A stretch of DNA of 57,225 nucleotides from NCBI GenBank assembly GCA_002282385.1, contig NCJG01000011.1, forward strand, positions 1 to 57,225, written 5' to 3'. The position numbers and the translations under genes are program-made. The stretch comes from Sphingomonadales bacterium 39-57-19. GTDB lineage: Bacteria; Pseudomonadota; Alphaproteobacteria; Sphingomonadales; Sphingomonadaceae. Each line of letters starts with the position of its first letter. Within the stretch, counting starts at the first letter, position 1. Below are positions 1 through 8,505 of the stretch, in pieces. The notes under the pieces were generated by a model, which ran no database searches, was not told the origin of the DNA, and saw nothing but the letters and a program-made list of their open reading frames with translations.

Positions 1-98
1 ACCAACCTCTTGACCCAAAACCCGCAACGCGGGATATGACAACCACCCGGGTCACTTCTCAGTGAAAATAACGGGTCACTTCTCAACGACAATCAACA
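1..98 (-). mobile_element. IS21-like insertion sequence end (left contig edge)
   Basis: The first 98 bases are the exact reverse complement of 57128-57225; identity stops abruptly at 98/99. The inner end reads TGTTGATTGTCG on the minus strand, so the element begins with TG as IS21-family ends do. A 13-mer, TGAGAAGTGACCC, occurs twice in it (minus strand, 49-61 and 73-85), matching the repeated terminal boxes of IS21-type elements. Only the tip of the element is present and no istA/istB coding sequence is visible. The family name rests on end structure alone. It interrupts the integrase gene to its right. Confidence 0.7.
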
Positions 99-326
99 CA
101 CTTCAGCCTCGCGTCGCGCTTGCTCCGCAGTCAGCTGCCCGTGACGGCCTATAGTGTATCGCCGCGCTGGCGAACCCCTGCCGCCCATACGGTACTGATA
201 AATGAAGACCTTCGCGCCCTTGGGCGTGACCTTGCAGCCGAAGCCAGAAAGGCGGTCGTCCCAAAACAGGATGTCTTTCGCTCCGGGTAGAGCTGCGTCG
301 ACGAAGCTTTTAGTTATTCGCGCCAT
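93..326 (-). pseudogene. Tyrosine-type integrase, N-terminal fragment cut by IS
   Basis: The 77 residues start MARITKSFVDAALPG and carry the DUF4102-type arm-DNA-binding domain of phage/island integrases (the FWDDRLSGFGCKVTPKG and YTIGRHG stretches). No catalytic domain (R..HxxR..Y) remains, because the IS end begins at 98 and supplies the stop codon (last residues VC then TGA). I chose the ATG at 326; an ORF from 353 is possible but adds nine residues unlike the family. The gene reads away from the partial tRNA at 466-510, as expected for an integrase next to its attachment site. It can no longer make an active recombinase. Confidence 0.8.
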
Positions 327-465
327 GGTGATTGCTAGACCTCTTCTCAGCAAGCACGATAGCGATAATCACGGTGGGTTACAAGGAACTTGAATGGACT
401 TTATACAGGAAATTCATACGTTTTTCTGCAGTAATGTGGGGTGGTATCGTGGTATGAGCTGCTAA

Positions 466-510
466 TTCCTAATCTGGGGGCCACTGGTTCGAATCCAGTT
501 GGGTGCACCA
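466..510 (+). repeat. tRNA-Arg(CCT) 3-prime half, probable attR site
   Basis: The bases form an exact tRNA 3-prime half: anticodon loop TTCCTAA (466-472, anticodon CCT), stem strand TCTGG (473-477), five-base variable loop GGGCC, T arm ACTGG/TTCGAAT/CCAGT (483-499), acceptor strand TGGGTGC (500-506), discriminator A and CCA (508-510). The 5-prime half is absent: bases before 466 do not pair with the anticodon stem, and no GCACCCA lies upstream. Truncation at the anticodon loop is what integration by a tyrosine recombinase leaves at the distal junction. The integrated element therefore lay to the left and the native chromosome continues to the right. Confidence 0.75.
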
Positions 511-767
511 TATATTTCAATGATTTAGTGAATATCTTAAGCATAGCCACTATCCGTCCCCACGTCGGACATGGATTGATCCAACCCACTGCACTGTATC
601 ACTACCTTAGCGATGAGAGGCTCAGAAATGGTACGGGCGCGGGTTGAGTGCCCTCAACCCATGAACCCCAACCGCTTCTCTGACTTCAATTTGCACAGTT
701 ACGTCACGTGACTGCGCAGAGGTTGCATGCCAATATCTCGATGGTTGAAGACGCCCGCGTCAACTTA

Positions 768-1349
768 TCATGCTACTGGCAGCAACTGTCCCGACTTCAC
801 ATCGTAAATGAAACCCCAGACAGGTACATCTTTTGGCGTAAGTGGGTGATTGCGGATGCGGGCGACATCGTCACGAACGCTTTGTGCGAGGTCTTTGAAA
901 TTGAGCCAGGCGACATGCCAGCCTTCCGAAGATCCGCCTTCGGATTTAGAGTTTGCCCAAGCAGTGCCGTCAAAGCTTGCGGTTGCACGGCTTGTTTCGA
1001 GAAGGCTCGAAATTGTGGGGCCGTCGAACAGTTCCATTCCACAATCTGTATGATGAATGACGAACCATTCCTTGGTTCCAAGGAGCTTATGGCTGATCAC
1101 AAGCGAACGGATCGCATCATCACTGGCACGGCCACCAGCATTGCGAATAACGTGCGCGTCACCTTCAGCGAGCCCTGCATATTTTGCCGGATCCAACCGG
1201 GCGTCCATGCAGGTTAGAATAGCGAACCCACGTGCTGGCGGCAAAGCAAGGTCAGCTTTTGCACCAAATGAGGCTGCGTATGACTGGTTCGCCTCAATAA
1301 TCTCGTCGTAGATTTTCGTAGGTTTGGGTTCAAGATGACGCTCTGACAT
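768..1349 (-). CDS. Beta-class carbonic anhydrase
   Basis: The 193-residue protein should interconvert CO2 and bicarbonate with a Zn ion in the cytoplasm. The beta-class Zn ligands are visible: CMDAR (Cys and the Asp/Arg dyad) and HHTDCG (His and Cys). The start at 1349 ([10 protein letters not shown]) has GGAG about ten bases upstream; an in-frame extension to 1436 lacks that support. Length suits the short type II beta carbonic anhydrases. It stands alone, with non-coding DNA on both sides. Confidence 0.9.
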   Translation of the reverse strand: MSERHLEPKPTKIYDEIIEANQSYAASFGAKADLALPPARGFAILTCMDARLDPAKYAGLAEGDAHVIRNAGGRASDDAIRSLVISHKLLGTKEWFVIHHTDCGMELFDGPTISSLLETSRATASFDGTAWANSKSEGGSSEGWHVAWLNFKDLAQSVRDDVARIRNHPLTPKDVPVWGFIYDVKSGQLLPVA

Positions 1350-1709
1350 TTTTGCAATTCTCCAGCTCTGTTCGTTGTCTTCCAGCTTTGAAAACAACAT
1401 GCCGGCCGCGTTTACCAAGGCTCCAGCATGATGCAAACACTTGTTGCGTTTGCATGCGCGTGTTTGAAAGCGGTGTACTTGATGACATTGAGACTATCAC
1501 GAATGGACCACAGCCCTCGTTAGTCGGTATGTTTATTCACGCTGTCGAGGGCTTCGCTATCATATTTGATAATGCTTCGATGTTTGCGTCGACTTTCATC
1601 GAAAATTTCGCCTCCGTGCCAGTCTCAAGATACCCTAAACATCCACGACGTGGCGACAGAGCGAGTCTGACACTCTGCGCCATTTTGTTATCAGTCGGTG
1701 CGAACCAGA
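1350..1709. other. Intergenic stretch without recognised gene
   Basis: These 360 bases separate the carbonic anhydrase and hydrolase genes, both on the minus strand. Open frames exist on either strand but have no ribosome-binding site or recognisable domain. It presumably holds the carbonic anhydrase promoter and the end of the hydrolase transcript. I see no clear hairpin or repeat. Confidence 0.5.
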
Positions 1710-3437
1710 TCAGATTTGCGTCGCTGTTCCCGCCACGGTGTAAAGCGTCACCAAAATTCCGGCTATCAGACCGCCTGAACGATAGCTGCCCGTGCGTTGC
1801 CATGTGAACGTCGCGATGATGGCTAAGGCAATCAGCACGGGCACGAACTGGATCGCGATGACGGTGCTGAGCGGATCAAATGCGGTAATCAGCGAACCGG
1901 TCATGAAGAGCAGGCCGTAAATGATGCTCAACATCACCATGAAGCCCGTTATCAGTGTCAATATTGCCGCCAGATAACGATGCACGGCGCTGTCGCTGCG
2001 GACGGTGGCAGTGGCCAGTGATCGGGTTGTAACCAGAAAGGCGAGGGTAAGCGGCACGACATAGGTCGCGGCAATCCCCCACTGGCTGGCGCTTGGAAGC
2101 TTAACCGCGACGACCCAAAGGCGAAAATCGGTGAGGAACAATGTATCGACCAGCCAGAGTGCCGCATAGCCAGCCGCGACGGTCGCCAGAGCCAACAATA
2201 TCGATTTAAACCAGTTGGATTGATGTGTGGCAATGCGGCGTCCAGACAAGCGACCAATCAACAGGCTCACGCCAGCACTGGTCACAGCCCAAAGCGTAAT
2301 TTGCGTCGTGACCGCCTGCGGGAGCCATTGCGATGCGGGAAGAAGAAGATAGGCGGCAATGAACGTCGGAAAGAATAACAGAGCGGGAAGCACTGTGCTG
2401 AACGCGAAGCCTTTCCACCACGCGCCATCGCGTTCTGCCGACGCAGGGACCGGTGCGCCCTTCACCGACGCGAATAGGGGCAATCGGACAAGCGCATCAA
2501 ACACGCCGAGCATAATCATCACAAAACCGACAAGGCCAATGCCCGTGCCAAATTCTTTCCAGTACCAAATTTGATCGCTTGCCGGTTTGGGTGTGCCTCC
2601 GGTCAGCGTGGCGCCAAACCAATCAATCGCGTTTCCAATAGCTGTGGTTGATGCATGGTCGCCCGGATGTGTTGTTGCCGGCTGATAGAGTTTGCGCGCG
2701 GTCCCGTCTGCAATGGCTCCATATAAACGGTTTTCGACAACAGGTGCCTGCGTGCCAAACAATGTCTGAAGCTTGCTGCTTGTCGCAACATCCTGCGCAC
2801 GGGGAACGCCCCACATCAAATTTGAAAATTCGTCGTAGCGGCTGAAAACCACCGCAGCATTGCGTGGCCAATTGGGCGATCCTTCCTGAGCGAAAGGCGC
2901 ACCCGTTGATGACCCCTCCAGAACCATCGACGCATAAGCGTTGGGCATGGCTGCGGCCGCAGCAAGCACCGTCCAGCCGCCCATGCTGTGTCCTTCTAGA
3001 CCGATTTGGCGAACATCGACCATCGGCAAGGACCGCAAATATTTCAAACCATTAGGGCCGCCAAAGCCATTTGAGAATGCGGGCCCCTGACTGTAGCCAT
3101 GGCCGGTCTGATCAAGCGACAAAACCACATAGCCTCTGCGCGCAAATTCAATCGCAAAACCGTCCTGTGTCTCGCGCGAGTTAATGTAGCCATGTACGGC
3201 AAGAATGCCCGGCGCTGGTGTCTCTGGTGTGGCGTTTTTGGGGACGTAGAGCAAAGCGCTCATGACTGTCCCATTGGTGCCTTTAAAGCGTATGTCGCGA
3301 ACGATTGTACCATCCACCGTTCGAACGCTTTGGGCGAGAAACGCTCCCGCCAGAACGATAGCCAATCCAATCAGGATCAACCACCAACGCGGTTTTGTGT
3401 GTATGGCGTGGCCCATGTCTTCATCTGTGACTGACAT
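1710..3437 (-). CDS. Membrane-anchored alpha/beta hydrolase
   Basis: The protein is 575 residues. A membrane anchor near residues 18-36 precedes an alpha/beta-hydrolase domain with the VHGY oxyanion region (81-84) and nucleophile elbow GHSMGG (Ser151). DQTGHGYS and an acid/His pair further on (GDHAS) fit a hydrolase triad. The C-terminal half has about six hydrophobic segments, so the hydrolase domain is tethered to a polytopic membrane region. The start at 3437 (MSVTDEDMG) is preceded by GGGGAG; 36 further in-frame residues upstream look unlike protein. Substrate is unknown; dienelactone-hydrolase/peptidase-like family is as far as the sequence allows. Confidence 0.8.
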   Translation of the reverse strand: MSVTDEDMGHAIHTKPRWWLILIGLAIVLAGAFLAQSVRTVDGTIVRDIRFKGTNGTVMSALLYVPKNATPETPAPGILAVHGYINSRETQDGFAIEFARRGYVVLSLDQTGHGYSQGPAFSNGFGGPNGLKYLRSLPMVDVRQIGLEGHSMGGWTVLAAAAAMPNAYASMVLEGSSTGAPFAQEGSPNWPRNAAVVFSRYDEFSNLMWGVPRAQDVATSSKLQTLFGTQAPVVENRLYGAIADGTARKLYQPATTHPGDHASTTAIGNAIDWFGATLTGGTPKPASDQIWYWKEFGTGIGLVGFVMIMLGVFDALVRLPLFASVKGAPVPASAERDGAWWKGFAFSTVLPALLFFPTFIAAYLLLPASQWLPQAVTTQITLWAVTSAGVSLLIGRLSGRRIATHQSNWFKSILLALATVAAGYAALWLVDTLFLTDFRLWVVAVKLPSASQWGIAATYVVPLTLAFLVTTRSLATATVRSDSAVHRYLAAILTLITGFMVMLSIIYGLLFMTGSLITAFDPLSTVIAIQFVPVLIALAIIATFTWQRTGSYRSGGLIAGILVTLYTVAGTATQI

Positions 3438-3653
3438 CCGCAATACTCCCCGCCCCAATTTGCTTTTCCAGACTGTATGTCGGCGATGTTTGCGATGCAA
3501 CTGTTCGCAATAAGGGGTGGTGCGCGCCGCTGAGAATGATGGCATCTGCTATGCATTCGGGCATTGCGACAATATTATACAATTTGCCCATTGCGCATAA
3601 TGCCGCTCAGCCTATCTTTGTGATACAACAGGCGCTGTTCTGGAGAGAACCGA

Positions 3654-5090
3654 ATGATAAATGCCGCGATAGCGATGAACCGCTTTGGCCTTGGCGCGCG
3701 ACCATCCGGAAACGCACCCATGAACCCTGCGGACTGGTTAAAAGCCCAGATCAGGTCGTATGAACCGTCCTTTCCAGCTATGGCAAGCCAGCCAAGCCGT
3801 GCGGACATCGCGGCTGGCTTTCGCGAATATCAGCTCGACCGCAAGGATGTCCGCGCCGCGCGAAAGGACGCCGCGGCCGTCATGGCTGCTGACGACATGC
3901 CGCAGATTGACCCTGCCAAAATCGAGAAAGTCGTTAACACGCTGCGCCTTCAATATGTCGCTGCCGCCGATGCCCGACTGGATGCCGCGATCAGCAGCGA
4001 TACCGATTTTGCCGAGCGACTGGTGCATTTCTGGTCCAATCATTTTGCAGTTTCGATCGATAAGCTTCCGGTGCTGGCCCTCGCGGGCGATTATGAATTC
4101 ACGGCGATCCGGCCGCATATTATGGGCACATTCGCGGATTTGCTTTACGCTGCGGTCACGCATCCGGCGATGCTGCTCTATCTGGATCAGGCGCAATCGA
4201 TAGGCCCCAATAGCCCACTTGCGACGCGGGTGGCGGCCAGACGGAATAAGACGCTGGGGCTGAATGAAAATCTGGCGCGTGAGATTTTGGAGCTGCACAC
4301 GCTTGGGGTGCGGACGGTTTACGACCAAAAAGATGTCACCGAATTTGCCCGCGCGCTGACGGGATATACCGTTGGTGGCATGGCGAAGGGGCCAATCCAG
4401 CGTTTCATGGCGCAGAATGGCAAGGACGGCGATAGCCAGTTTTTCGCCGCCATTCATGAGCCCGGCGATCGAGCCGTCATTGGCCGACGCTACCGCCAGC
4501 AGGGCGCAGCACAAGCGCGCGCGATATTGGCCGACATTGCCACGCATCCAGCCACCGCGAAACATATCGCGACAAAGCTGGCGCAACATTTTGCGGCGGA
4601 CGTGCCGCCGCCAGCATTGGTTGCGCGGCTGGAAAAAAGCTTTTTGGAAAGCGGTGGCGACTTGCCGCAGCTCTACCACACCTTGATTGAATCGCCTGAA
4701 ATGTGGCTGGCCCAGCAAGCCAAGTTCAAATCGCCATGGGATTGGCTCATCTCGTCGCTGCGCGCATTGAATGTGCGGAAACTGCCCAACAGCAGGCAAG
4801 GCGTAAATATGCTCGCGCAACTGGGGCAACCGATCTGGAAACCGGGGTCACCTGCCGGATTTAGCGATACGACAGAAAACTGGGCGGGCGGTGCGGCGCT
4901 GATGCGGCGGGTGGAGATTGCTGGCCGACTGGCCGAACGCAGCGCCAACCGTGTGGATGCCCGCATCCTTGCGCCGCGCATCCTGTCGGGGCAGCTCGGC
5001 GCGATGACAACCGAAAGCATCGCGCGCGCCGAGAGCCCGTCTCAAGGGCTTGCGCTGTTGTTGTTGTCCCCTGAATTTTTGCGGAGATAG
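3654..5090 (+). CDS. DUF1800 family protein
   Basis: The protein is 478 residues and matches the DUF1800 (COG5267) family from its first residues (AIAMNRFGLGARPSG) through the ARE(I)LELHTLGV-type segment and the C-terminal SPEFLRR ending. No function has been assigned to the family. GGAGAG lies seven bases before the ATG. It is followed four bases later by a DUF1501 gene; these two families are paired in many genomes, and the pair is best regarded as one two-gene operon, probably with an exported product. Confidence 0.88.
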   Translation: MINAAIAMNRFGLGARPSGNAPMNPADWLKAQIRSYEPSFPAMASQPSRADIAAGFREYQLDRKDVRAARKDAAAVMAADDMPQIDPAKIEKVVNTLRLQYVAAADARLDAAISSDTDFAERLVHFWSNHFAVSIDKLPVLALAGDYEFTAIRPHIMGTFADLLYAAVTHPAMLLYLDQAQSIGPNSPLATRVAARRNKTLGLNENLAREILELHTLGVRTVYDQKDVTEFARALTGYTVGGMAKGPIQRFMAQNGKDGDSQFFAAIHEPGDRAVIGRRYRQQGAAQARAILADIATHPATAKHIATKLAQHFAADVPPPALVARLEKSFLESGGDLPQLYHTLIESPEMWLAQQAKFKSPWDWLISSLRALNVRKLPNSRQGVNMLAQLGQPIWKPGSPAGFSDTTENWAGGAALMRRVEIAGRLAERSANRVDARILAPRILSGQLGAMTTESIARAESPSQGLALLLLSPEFLRR

Positions 5091-5094
5091 TGCC

Positions 5095-6216
5095 ATGCTG
5101 AACCGACGCTATTTTGTCACCTCCGGTGTTTTGGGTCTGGGTGTTGCGGCATTTCCGGGGGCTGGCTGGGCAGCGCCTGGCACCAACAAGAAATTCGTGT
5201 TCATCATCCAGCGCGGGGCGGCTGATGGATTGGCTACTTTGGCCCCGACGGGTGATCCCGATTTCCTGCGCGCGCGGGGGGATTTGGCGGCGGATGCCGC
5301 AACGGGAACCAAGCTTGACGATATGTTCACGCTGCATCCGGCGATGACGGAAAGTGCGAAACTGTTTGCGCTGAAACAGGCCAGCTTTGTTCACGCCATG
5401 GCGTCGTCTTATCGTGAGCGGTCACATTTTGATGCGCAAAATATATTGGAGTCAGGCGCAGGCCGCCCTTATGGCCGCGATGACGGTTGGCTTGGGCGCC
5501 TGCTGACACTGTTGCCGCGTGATGATGCCAAAGGACTGGCGGTTGCGCCGTCGGTGCCGCTCGCCTTGCGTGGACCGATAGCCGCGAACAGCTACGCCCC
5601 TTCGCGCATGCCCGACGCCAATTCAGACCTTATGACGCGCTTGACCAATTTATATGCGGAGGATGCCCAGCTTTCGGCTTTGTGGAGTGGCGCTCAAGCG
5701 ACTGAGGCCATGGCTGGTGCACCTGCGGATCAGGCGCTGAAGGGCGGCGCTGCGCTCGGTCAAATGACCGCTGGACTAATGCAGGGGCCCAATGGTGCCC
5801 GCGTGGTGATGTTGGAAACCAACGGCTGGGATACCCATTTTCAGCAAAAGGGGCGGCTGAATGGCGCGCTTAAACAAGTTGATGCGCTCATTGGATCCCT
5901 CCGCGATTCCCTTGGCAGTGAGTGGCAGAATACTTTGGTAATGGTCGCTACGGAATTTGGCCGGACCGTGGCGTTCAACGGGACTGGCGGCACGGATCAC
6001 GGAACTGCGTCCGCGGCTATGTTATTTGGTGGCGCGCTCGCGCATGGCGGCAATATTGTCGCGGATTGGCCGGGGCTCAAGGCATCGCAACTATATGAAG
6101 GTCGTGATCTCAAACCGACGATGCGGTTTGAACAATTCGCCAGCGACGCGCTGGCGCAGCATTATGGTTTAGATCCCGCAAGGACGCGGGCGTCCTTATT
6201 TCCCGACTTCGCATAA
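5095..6216 (+). CDS. DUF1501 family protein with Tat signal
   Basis: The protein is 373 residues. It begins with a twin-arginine signal (NRRYFV, then a hydrophobic stretch ending AGWA near residue 26), so it is probably exported folded. The body matches DUF1501 (COG4102), a family with an alkaline-phosphatase-like fold; ETNGWDTHFQQ, ATEFGRT and TDHGTA are its characteristic stretches. GGAG sits ten bases before the ATG at 5095; the longer frame from 5050 would overlap the DUF1800 gene. It forms an operon with the preceding gene. Enzyme activity is unproven for the family. Confidence 0.88.
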   Translation: MLNRRYFVTSGVLGLGVAAFPGAGWAAPGTNKKFVFIIQRGAADGLATLAPTGDPDFLRARGDLAADAATGTKLDDMFTLHPAMTESAKLFALKQASFVHAMASSYRERSHFDAQNILESGAGRPYGRDDGWLGRLLTLLPRDDAKGLAVAPSVPLALRGPIAANSYAPSRMPDANSDLMTRLTNLYAEDAQLSALWSGAQATEAMAGAPADQALKGGAALGQMTAGLMQGPNGARVVMLETNGWDTHFQQKGRLNGALKQVDALIGSLRDSLGSEWQNTLVMVATEFGRTVAFNGTGGTDHGTASAAMLFGGALAHGGNIVADWPGLKASQLYEGRDLKPTMRFEQFASDALAQHYGLDPARTRASLFPDFA

Positions 6217-6230
6217 GGTAAATTAACACA

Positions 6231-6266
6231 AAAAAGCCCGCCGCTGCACGGGGCAGGGCGGGCTTC
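6231..6266 (-). terminator. Intrinsic terminator between convergent genes
   Basis: A perfect 9-bp stem, AAGCCCGCC (6234-6242) with GGCGGGCTT (6257-6265), is followed on the minus strand by a T run. It should stop transcription of the lipoprotein gene at 6291 and can also act on the DUF1501 operon coming from the left. Confidence 0.85.
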
Positions 6267-6290
6267 ATGTGTATTCGGGAAAAAAGACTC

Positions 6291-6548
6291 TTACTTGTCT
6301 TCTTCTTCCTTCATTGCATTGTCAGCGGCATCAGCGGTTGCGTCGGCAGCTTCGCCTGCTGCTTCTGCAGTGGCGTCAGCGGCACCTTCAGCAGCAGTCA
6401 TGGCATTTTCTGCGCCAGCTTCAGCAGCTTCGCCCGTTGCTTCGGCTGCTTCTACGGTTTCTTCGGCTGCCTTTTCGCCAGCTTCGCCGCATGCAGCGAG
6501 CGAAATTGTGAATGCGAGAGCGGCAACAGTTGCGACAACTTTCTTCAT
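6291..6548 (-). CDS. Small Ala/Glu-rich lipoprotein
   Basis: The 85-residue protein starts MKKVVATVAALAF with a lipobox LAAC (Cys21), so it should be a lipoprotein. The mature part is almost only Ala, Glu, Gly, Thr and Asp in repeating EAAEA/GEAADATA-type blocks, suggesting one long acidic amphipathic helix. AGGAGA lies seven bases before the ATG at 6548; the track-length version from 6569 is less likely. Similar low-complexity lipoproteins are common in sphingomonads, with no established role. Confidence 0.8.
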   Translation of the reverse strand: MKKVVATVAALAFTISLAACGEAGEKAAEETVEAAEATGEAAEAGAENAMTAAEGAADATAEAAGEAADATADAADNAMKEEEDK

Positions 6549-6619
6549 ATTGGTTCTCCTGAGTCCCATGAATTCCTATTGGGTAGTAAGGCGTAACGGA
6601 TGAATGCGTTCATAGGCAA

Positions 6620-7033
6620 CTATTTTTCCGTCCCCCGCGATATGCCCCATTGGCGCGCAACGGTGTAACCAAGATAGCCTGTACCAAATAGCGCATATAA
6701 TGGTTCTGGCAGGCCGTTGAGATAGGCATTCATGCCCGCCGCAATGTTCGCTGCGGTTTCAGGTTGGACGGCGGAAATTAGCCCCATCGGAATGGCCCAG
6801 AGCAGCATGACATACATGACATATAAAAAGCTTGGCCGCGCTCTGCTTGTCCATGGGTCCGCCGATTGCGCTTCGGCCAAGATGCCCGACAGCTGCGTCT
6901 TCACATTCTCAAGCTCCTGACTGCCCTGTAATTTAAGCAGTTCAAGCTTGGCGGTATCTCGTGCCTTCGGATCGGGAATGATTTTGTCGATGATGCTGGC
7001 AATTGGCCCAATTAATCCGTCAACAAATGCCAT
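6620..7033 (-). CDS. Holin, GTA-type 3-TM family
   Basis: The protein is 137 residues. MAFVDGLIGPIASIID and PDPKARDTAKLELLKLQG resemble the N-terminus of the 3-TM holins linked with gene-transfer-agent or prophage release. Hydrophobic segments follow at about residues 62-80 and 105-122. The role would be to open the inner membrane so that the endolysin encoded just upstream can reach the wall. AAGGA precedes the ATG at 7033 by nine bases; the longer frame to 7405 overlaps the endolysin gene and is rejected. No capsid or tail gene is nearby. Confidence 0.72.
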   Translation of the reverse strand: MAFVDGLIGPIASIIDKIIPDPKARDTAKLELLKLQGSQELENVKTQLSGILAEAQSADPWTSRARPSFLYVMYVMLLWAIPMGLISAVQPETAANIAAGMNAYLNGLPEPLYALFGTGYLGYTVARQWGISRGTEK

Positions 7034-7071
7034 AATGATATCCTTTTGATTTATCCAATACGGTTCGATGG

Positions 7072-7593
7072 CTAGCCATGCAGAAAGGCCTCTTGTGATG
7101 GCCGTGCCTCGGCCAGCCGGACATAATGCGCACCCTGCAGCGCATCCATTGCCTTCAGCAGGACATTTTCTGCAGCGCGTCCACGTGTGTCGAAAAAGGC
7201 AGACAGCGCGGACAAAGTTGCCGCACCCATTTTGCGATCCACCGCAATATCCGCATAGTCGCGCCCGTTCCGGTTCAATGCGTTCAACGCGCGTTGCAGA
7301 AAGCCCGTTGCCGTTCCGGTGCCCATATTGACGCCAGTATCGAACAATTCTGCCGCCAAATTTGACGCAATTGCTGCGACATCCGCAAAGCCGGGGGCAT
7401 GCCAATATATGCGTTTGTAAATGGCAGCGGCTTCGGTCCGCGGCAGCTGGCTCATCTTGTCATGATAGCCGTGCCGACGCGCCACCGCCTCGGTAATGCC
7501 CCAGCGGGTCGGGCCGCCTCTGTCCGCCGGATGATTTACATAGTCGCCTTCGCGGACAATCAGGTCATCGATCAGCTCGTCAATATGTTCCAT
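7072..7593 (-). CDS. Endolysin, glycoside hydrolase family 108
   Basis: The protein is 173 residues. The N-terminal half has the GH108 signature: Glu in REGDY (residue 16), then NHPADRGGPTRWGIT, with a C-terminal peptidoglycan-binding-like domain after FDTGVNMG. These are N-acetylmuramidases used as phage or gene-transfer-agent lysins. There is no Sec signal, so export would depend on the holin 38 bp downstream. It is the first gene of a two-gene lysis operon. A palindrome at 7622-7640 lies just upstream. Confidence 0.85.
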   Translation of the reverse strand: MEHIDELIDDLIVREGDYVNHPADRGGPTRWGITEAVARRHGYHDKMSQLPRTEAAAIYKRIYWHAPGFADVAAIASNLAAELFDTGVNMGTGTATGFLQRALNALNRNGRDYADIAVDRKMGAATLSALSAFFDTRGRAAENVLLKAMDALQGAHYVRLAEARPSQEAFLHG

Positions 7594-7921
7594 GTCGTCG
7601 AGTCCTCACTTTCGCAACAATAATAACCAATATGGTTATTTGTAGGAAAGTGAAAAACGCAAAGCCGCAGCGCTGGCGCGTGTGTGCGGCATTTCTCACG
7701 GCTGGAACTTTACCCCTTGCCGCGCATTATTGATCCAGATGGTGGCCCCGAAGGTTGCCTACCTTCCTCTTTTGACGATCGCGGTCACCGGGGCACTTAG
7801 GTTTCCATTACGCATACCGGGATCGCACCAGTGAAGACGAACCTGAACCGGCGATCTATCCACCCGCGGGCACGTGCCCCGCATCTCACGCGATAAGACC
7901 CTGACGAGTAGAGGAACGATT
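7594..7921. other. Non-coding stretch with possible structured RNA
   Basis: This 328-base gap lies between divergent genes. Apart from the palindrome at 7622-7640 it contains a nested foldable segment: GCCCCG (7745-7750) can pair with CGGGGC (7789-7794) and encloses an AAGG/CCTT hairpin (7751-7754 with 7762-7765). It could be a leader or a small RNA, but I recognise no known family. GAGG at its right edge is the ribosome-binding site of the receiver gene. Confidence 0.3.
7622..7640. promoter_or_regulatory. Palindromic operator candidate of the lysis pair
   Basis: AATAACCA (7622-7629) and TGGTTATT (7633-7640) form an 8-bp inverted repeat with a 3-bp spacer, 29 bases before the endolysin start. 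Directly attached is TTGTAGGAAAG (7640-7650), which recurs (opposite strand) at 20043-20053 upstream of the XRE regulator. Binding protein unknown. Confidence 0.45.
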
Positions 7922-8380
7922 ATGACGGCGACAAAAGATAACAAGACGGTTCAAACCCTGATGATTGTCGAGGACGAGGTGCTCGTTTCGATACTTCTCC
8001 GGGACGAGTTGCAGAAGGCGGGATATAAGGTACTCGACCTGACGGACAGGCTCGACGCGGCGCTGGAAGTCGCCAAAGCTGAAAAGCCGGATCTGGCGTT
8101 GGTCAACATCCGGCTGGCCAAAGGTGACGATGGCATCGAACTTTCGAAGCATTTAAAGGTTTTGGGGATACCGGTTTTGCTCATCAGCGGACAGGTCAGT
8201 CGGGCGAGTTCCGCCAAGACCGTGGCGATCGGATCGATGCCTAAGCCTTATGTTCCCGAGGAGATGTTACTTGCGGTGGCCTACCTCCTCGCACGCCTGA
8301 ATGGGGACGACACTTTGCCGAAGCCGCACCAACTCGAAGTGTTCGACGACAAGTGTTTCGATGGCAAACCTGCCGCATAA
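7922..8380 (+). CDS. Single-domain receiver protein with Asn at the phosphosite
   Basis: The 152-residue protein is a stand-alone CheY-like receiver. The acidic pair (VEDE), the Ser in LISG (Ser89) and Lys108 of MPKPY are in place. The expected phospho-acceptor Asp is Asn62 (ALVNIRL). It should therefore not be phosphorylated in the usual way and may act constitutively or as a binding partner. Family members usually sit beside HWE kinases, as here: a broken HWE kinase gene converges on it. The start at 7922 has GAGG eight bases upstream; the ORF from 7874 lacks one. Confidence 0.85.
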   Translation: MTATKDNKTVQTLMIVEDEVLVSILLRDELQKAGYKVLDLTDRLDAALEVAKAEKPDLALVNIRLAKGDDGIELSKHLKVLGIPVLLISGQVSRASSAKTVAIGSMPKPYVPEEMLLAVAYLLARLNGDDTLPKPHQLEVFDDKCFDGKPAA

Positions 8381-8505
8381 AGCTGCGTCCATCACTGCCA
8401 GATAGGAACGGACATTCCAGCGAGTCCATTTTCTCCGATCATGCTGTTTACGAAAAAAGTGCCGAACGTCGTTGATGCGGTGTTCGGGTTGCATTGATCG
8501 CCGAT

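Noticed and set aside
401..589. Minus-strand ORF of 62 residues containing GFEPVAPRLG
   Set aside because: This motif is the familiar false translation of a tRNA T arm; the ORF covers the tRNA-Arg 3-prime half.
3738..4829. 363-residue minus-strand ORF
   Set aside because: Lies opposite the DUF1800 gene in a GC-rich stretch and shows no protein-like pattern.
6267..6603. Plus-strand ORFs over the lipoprotein gene
   Set aside because: They are reverse readings of a repetitive Ala-codon gene that has its own signal peptide, lipobox and ribosome-binding site.
7703..7730. EcfG-type (GGAAC) stress promoter before the receiver gene
   Set aside because: GGAAC is present but no CGTT follows at the right distance.
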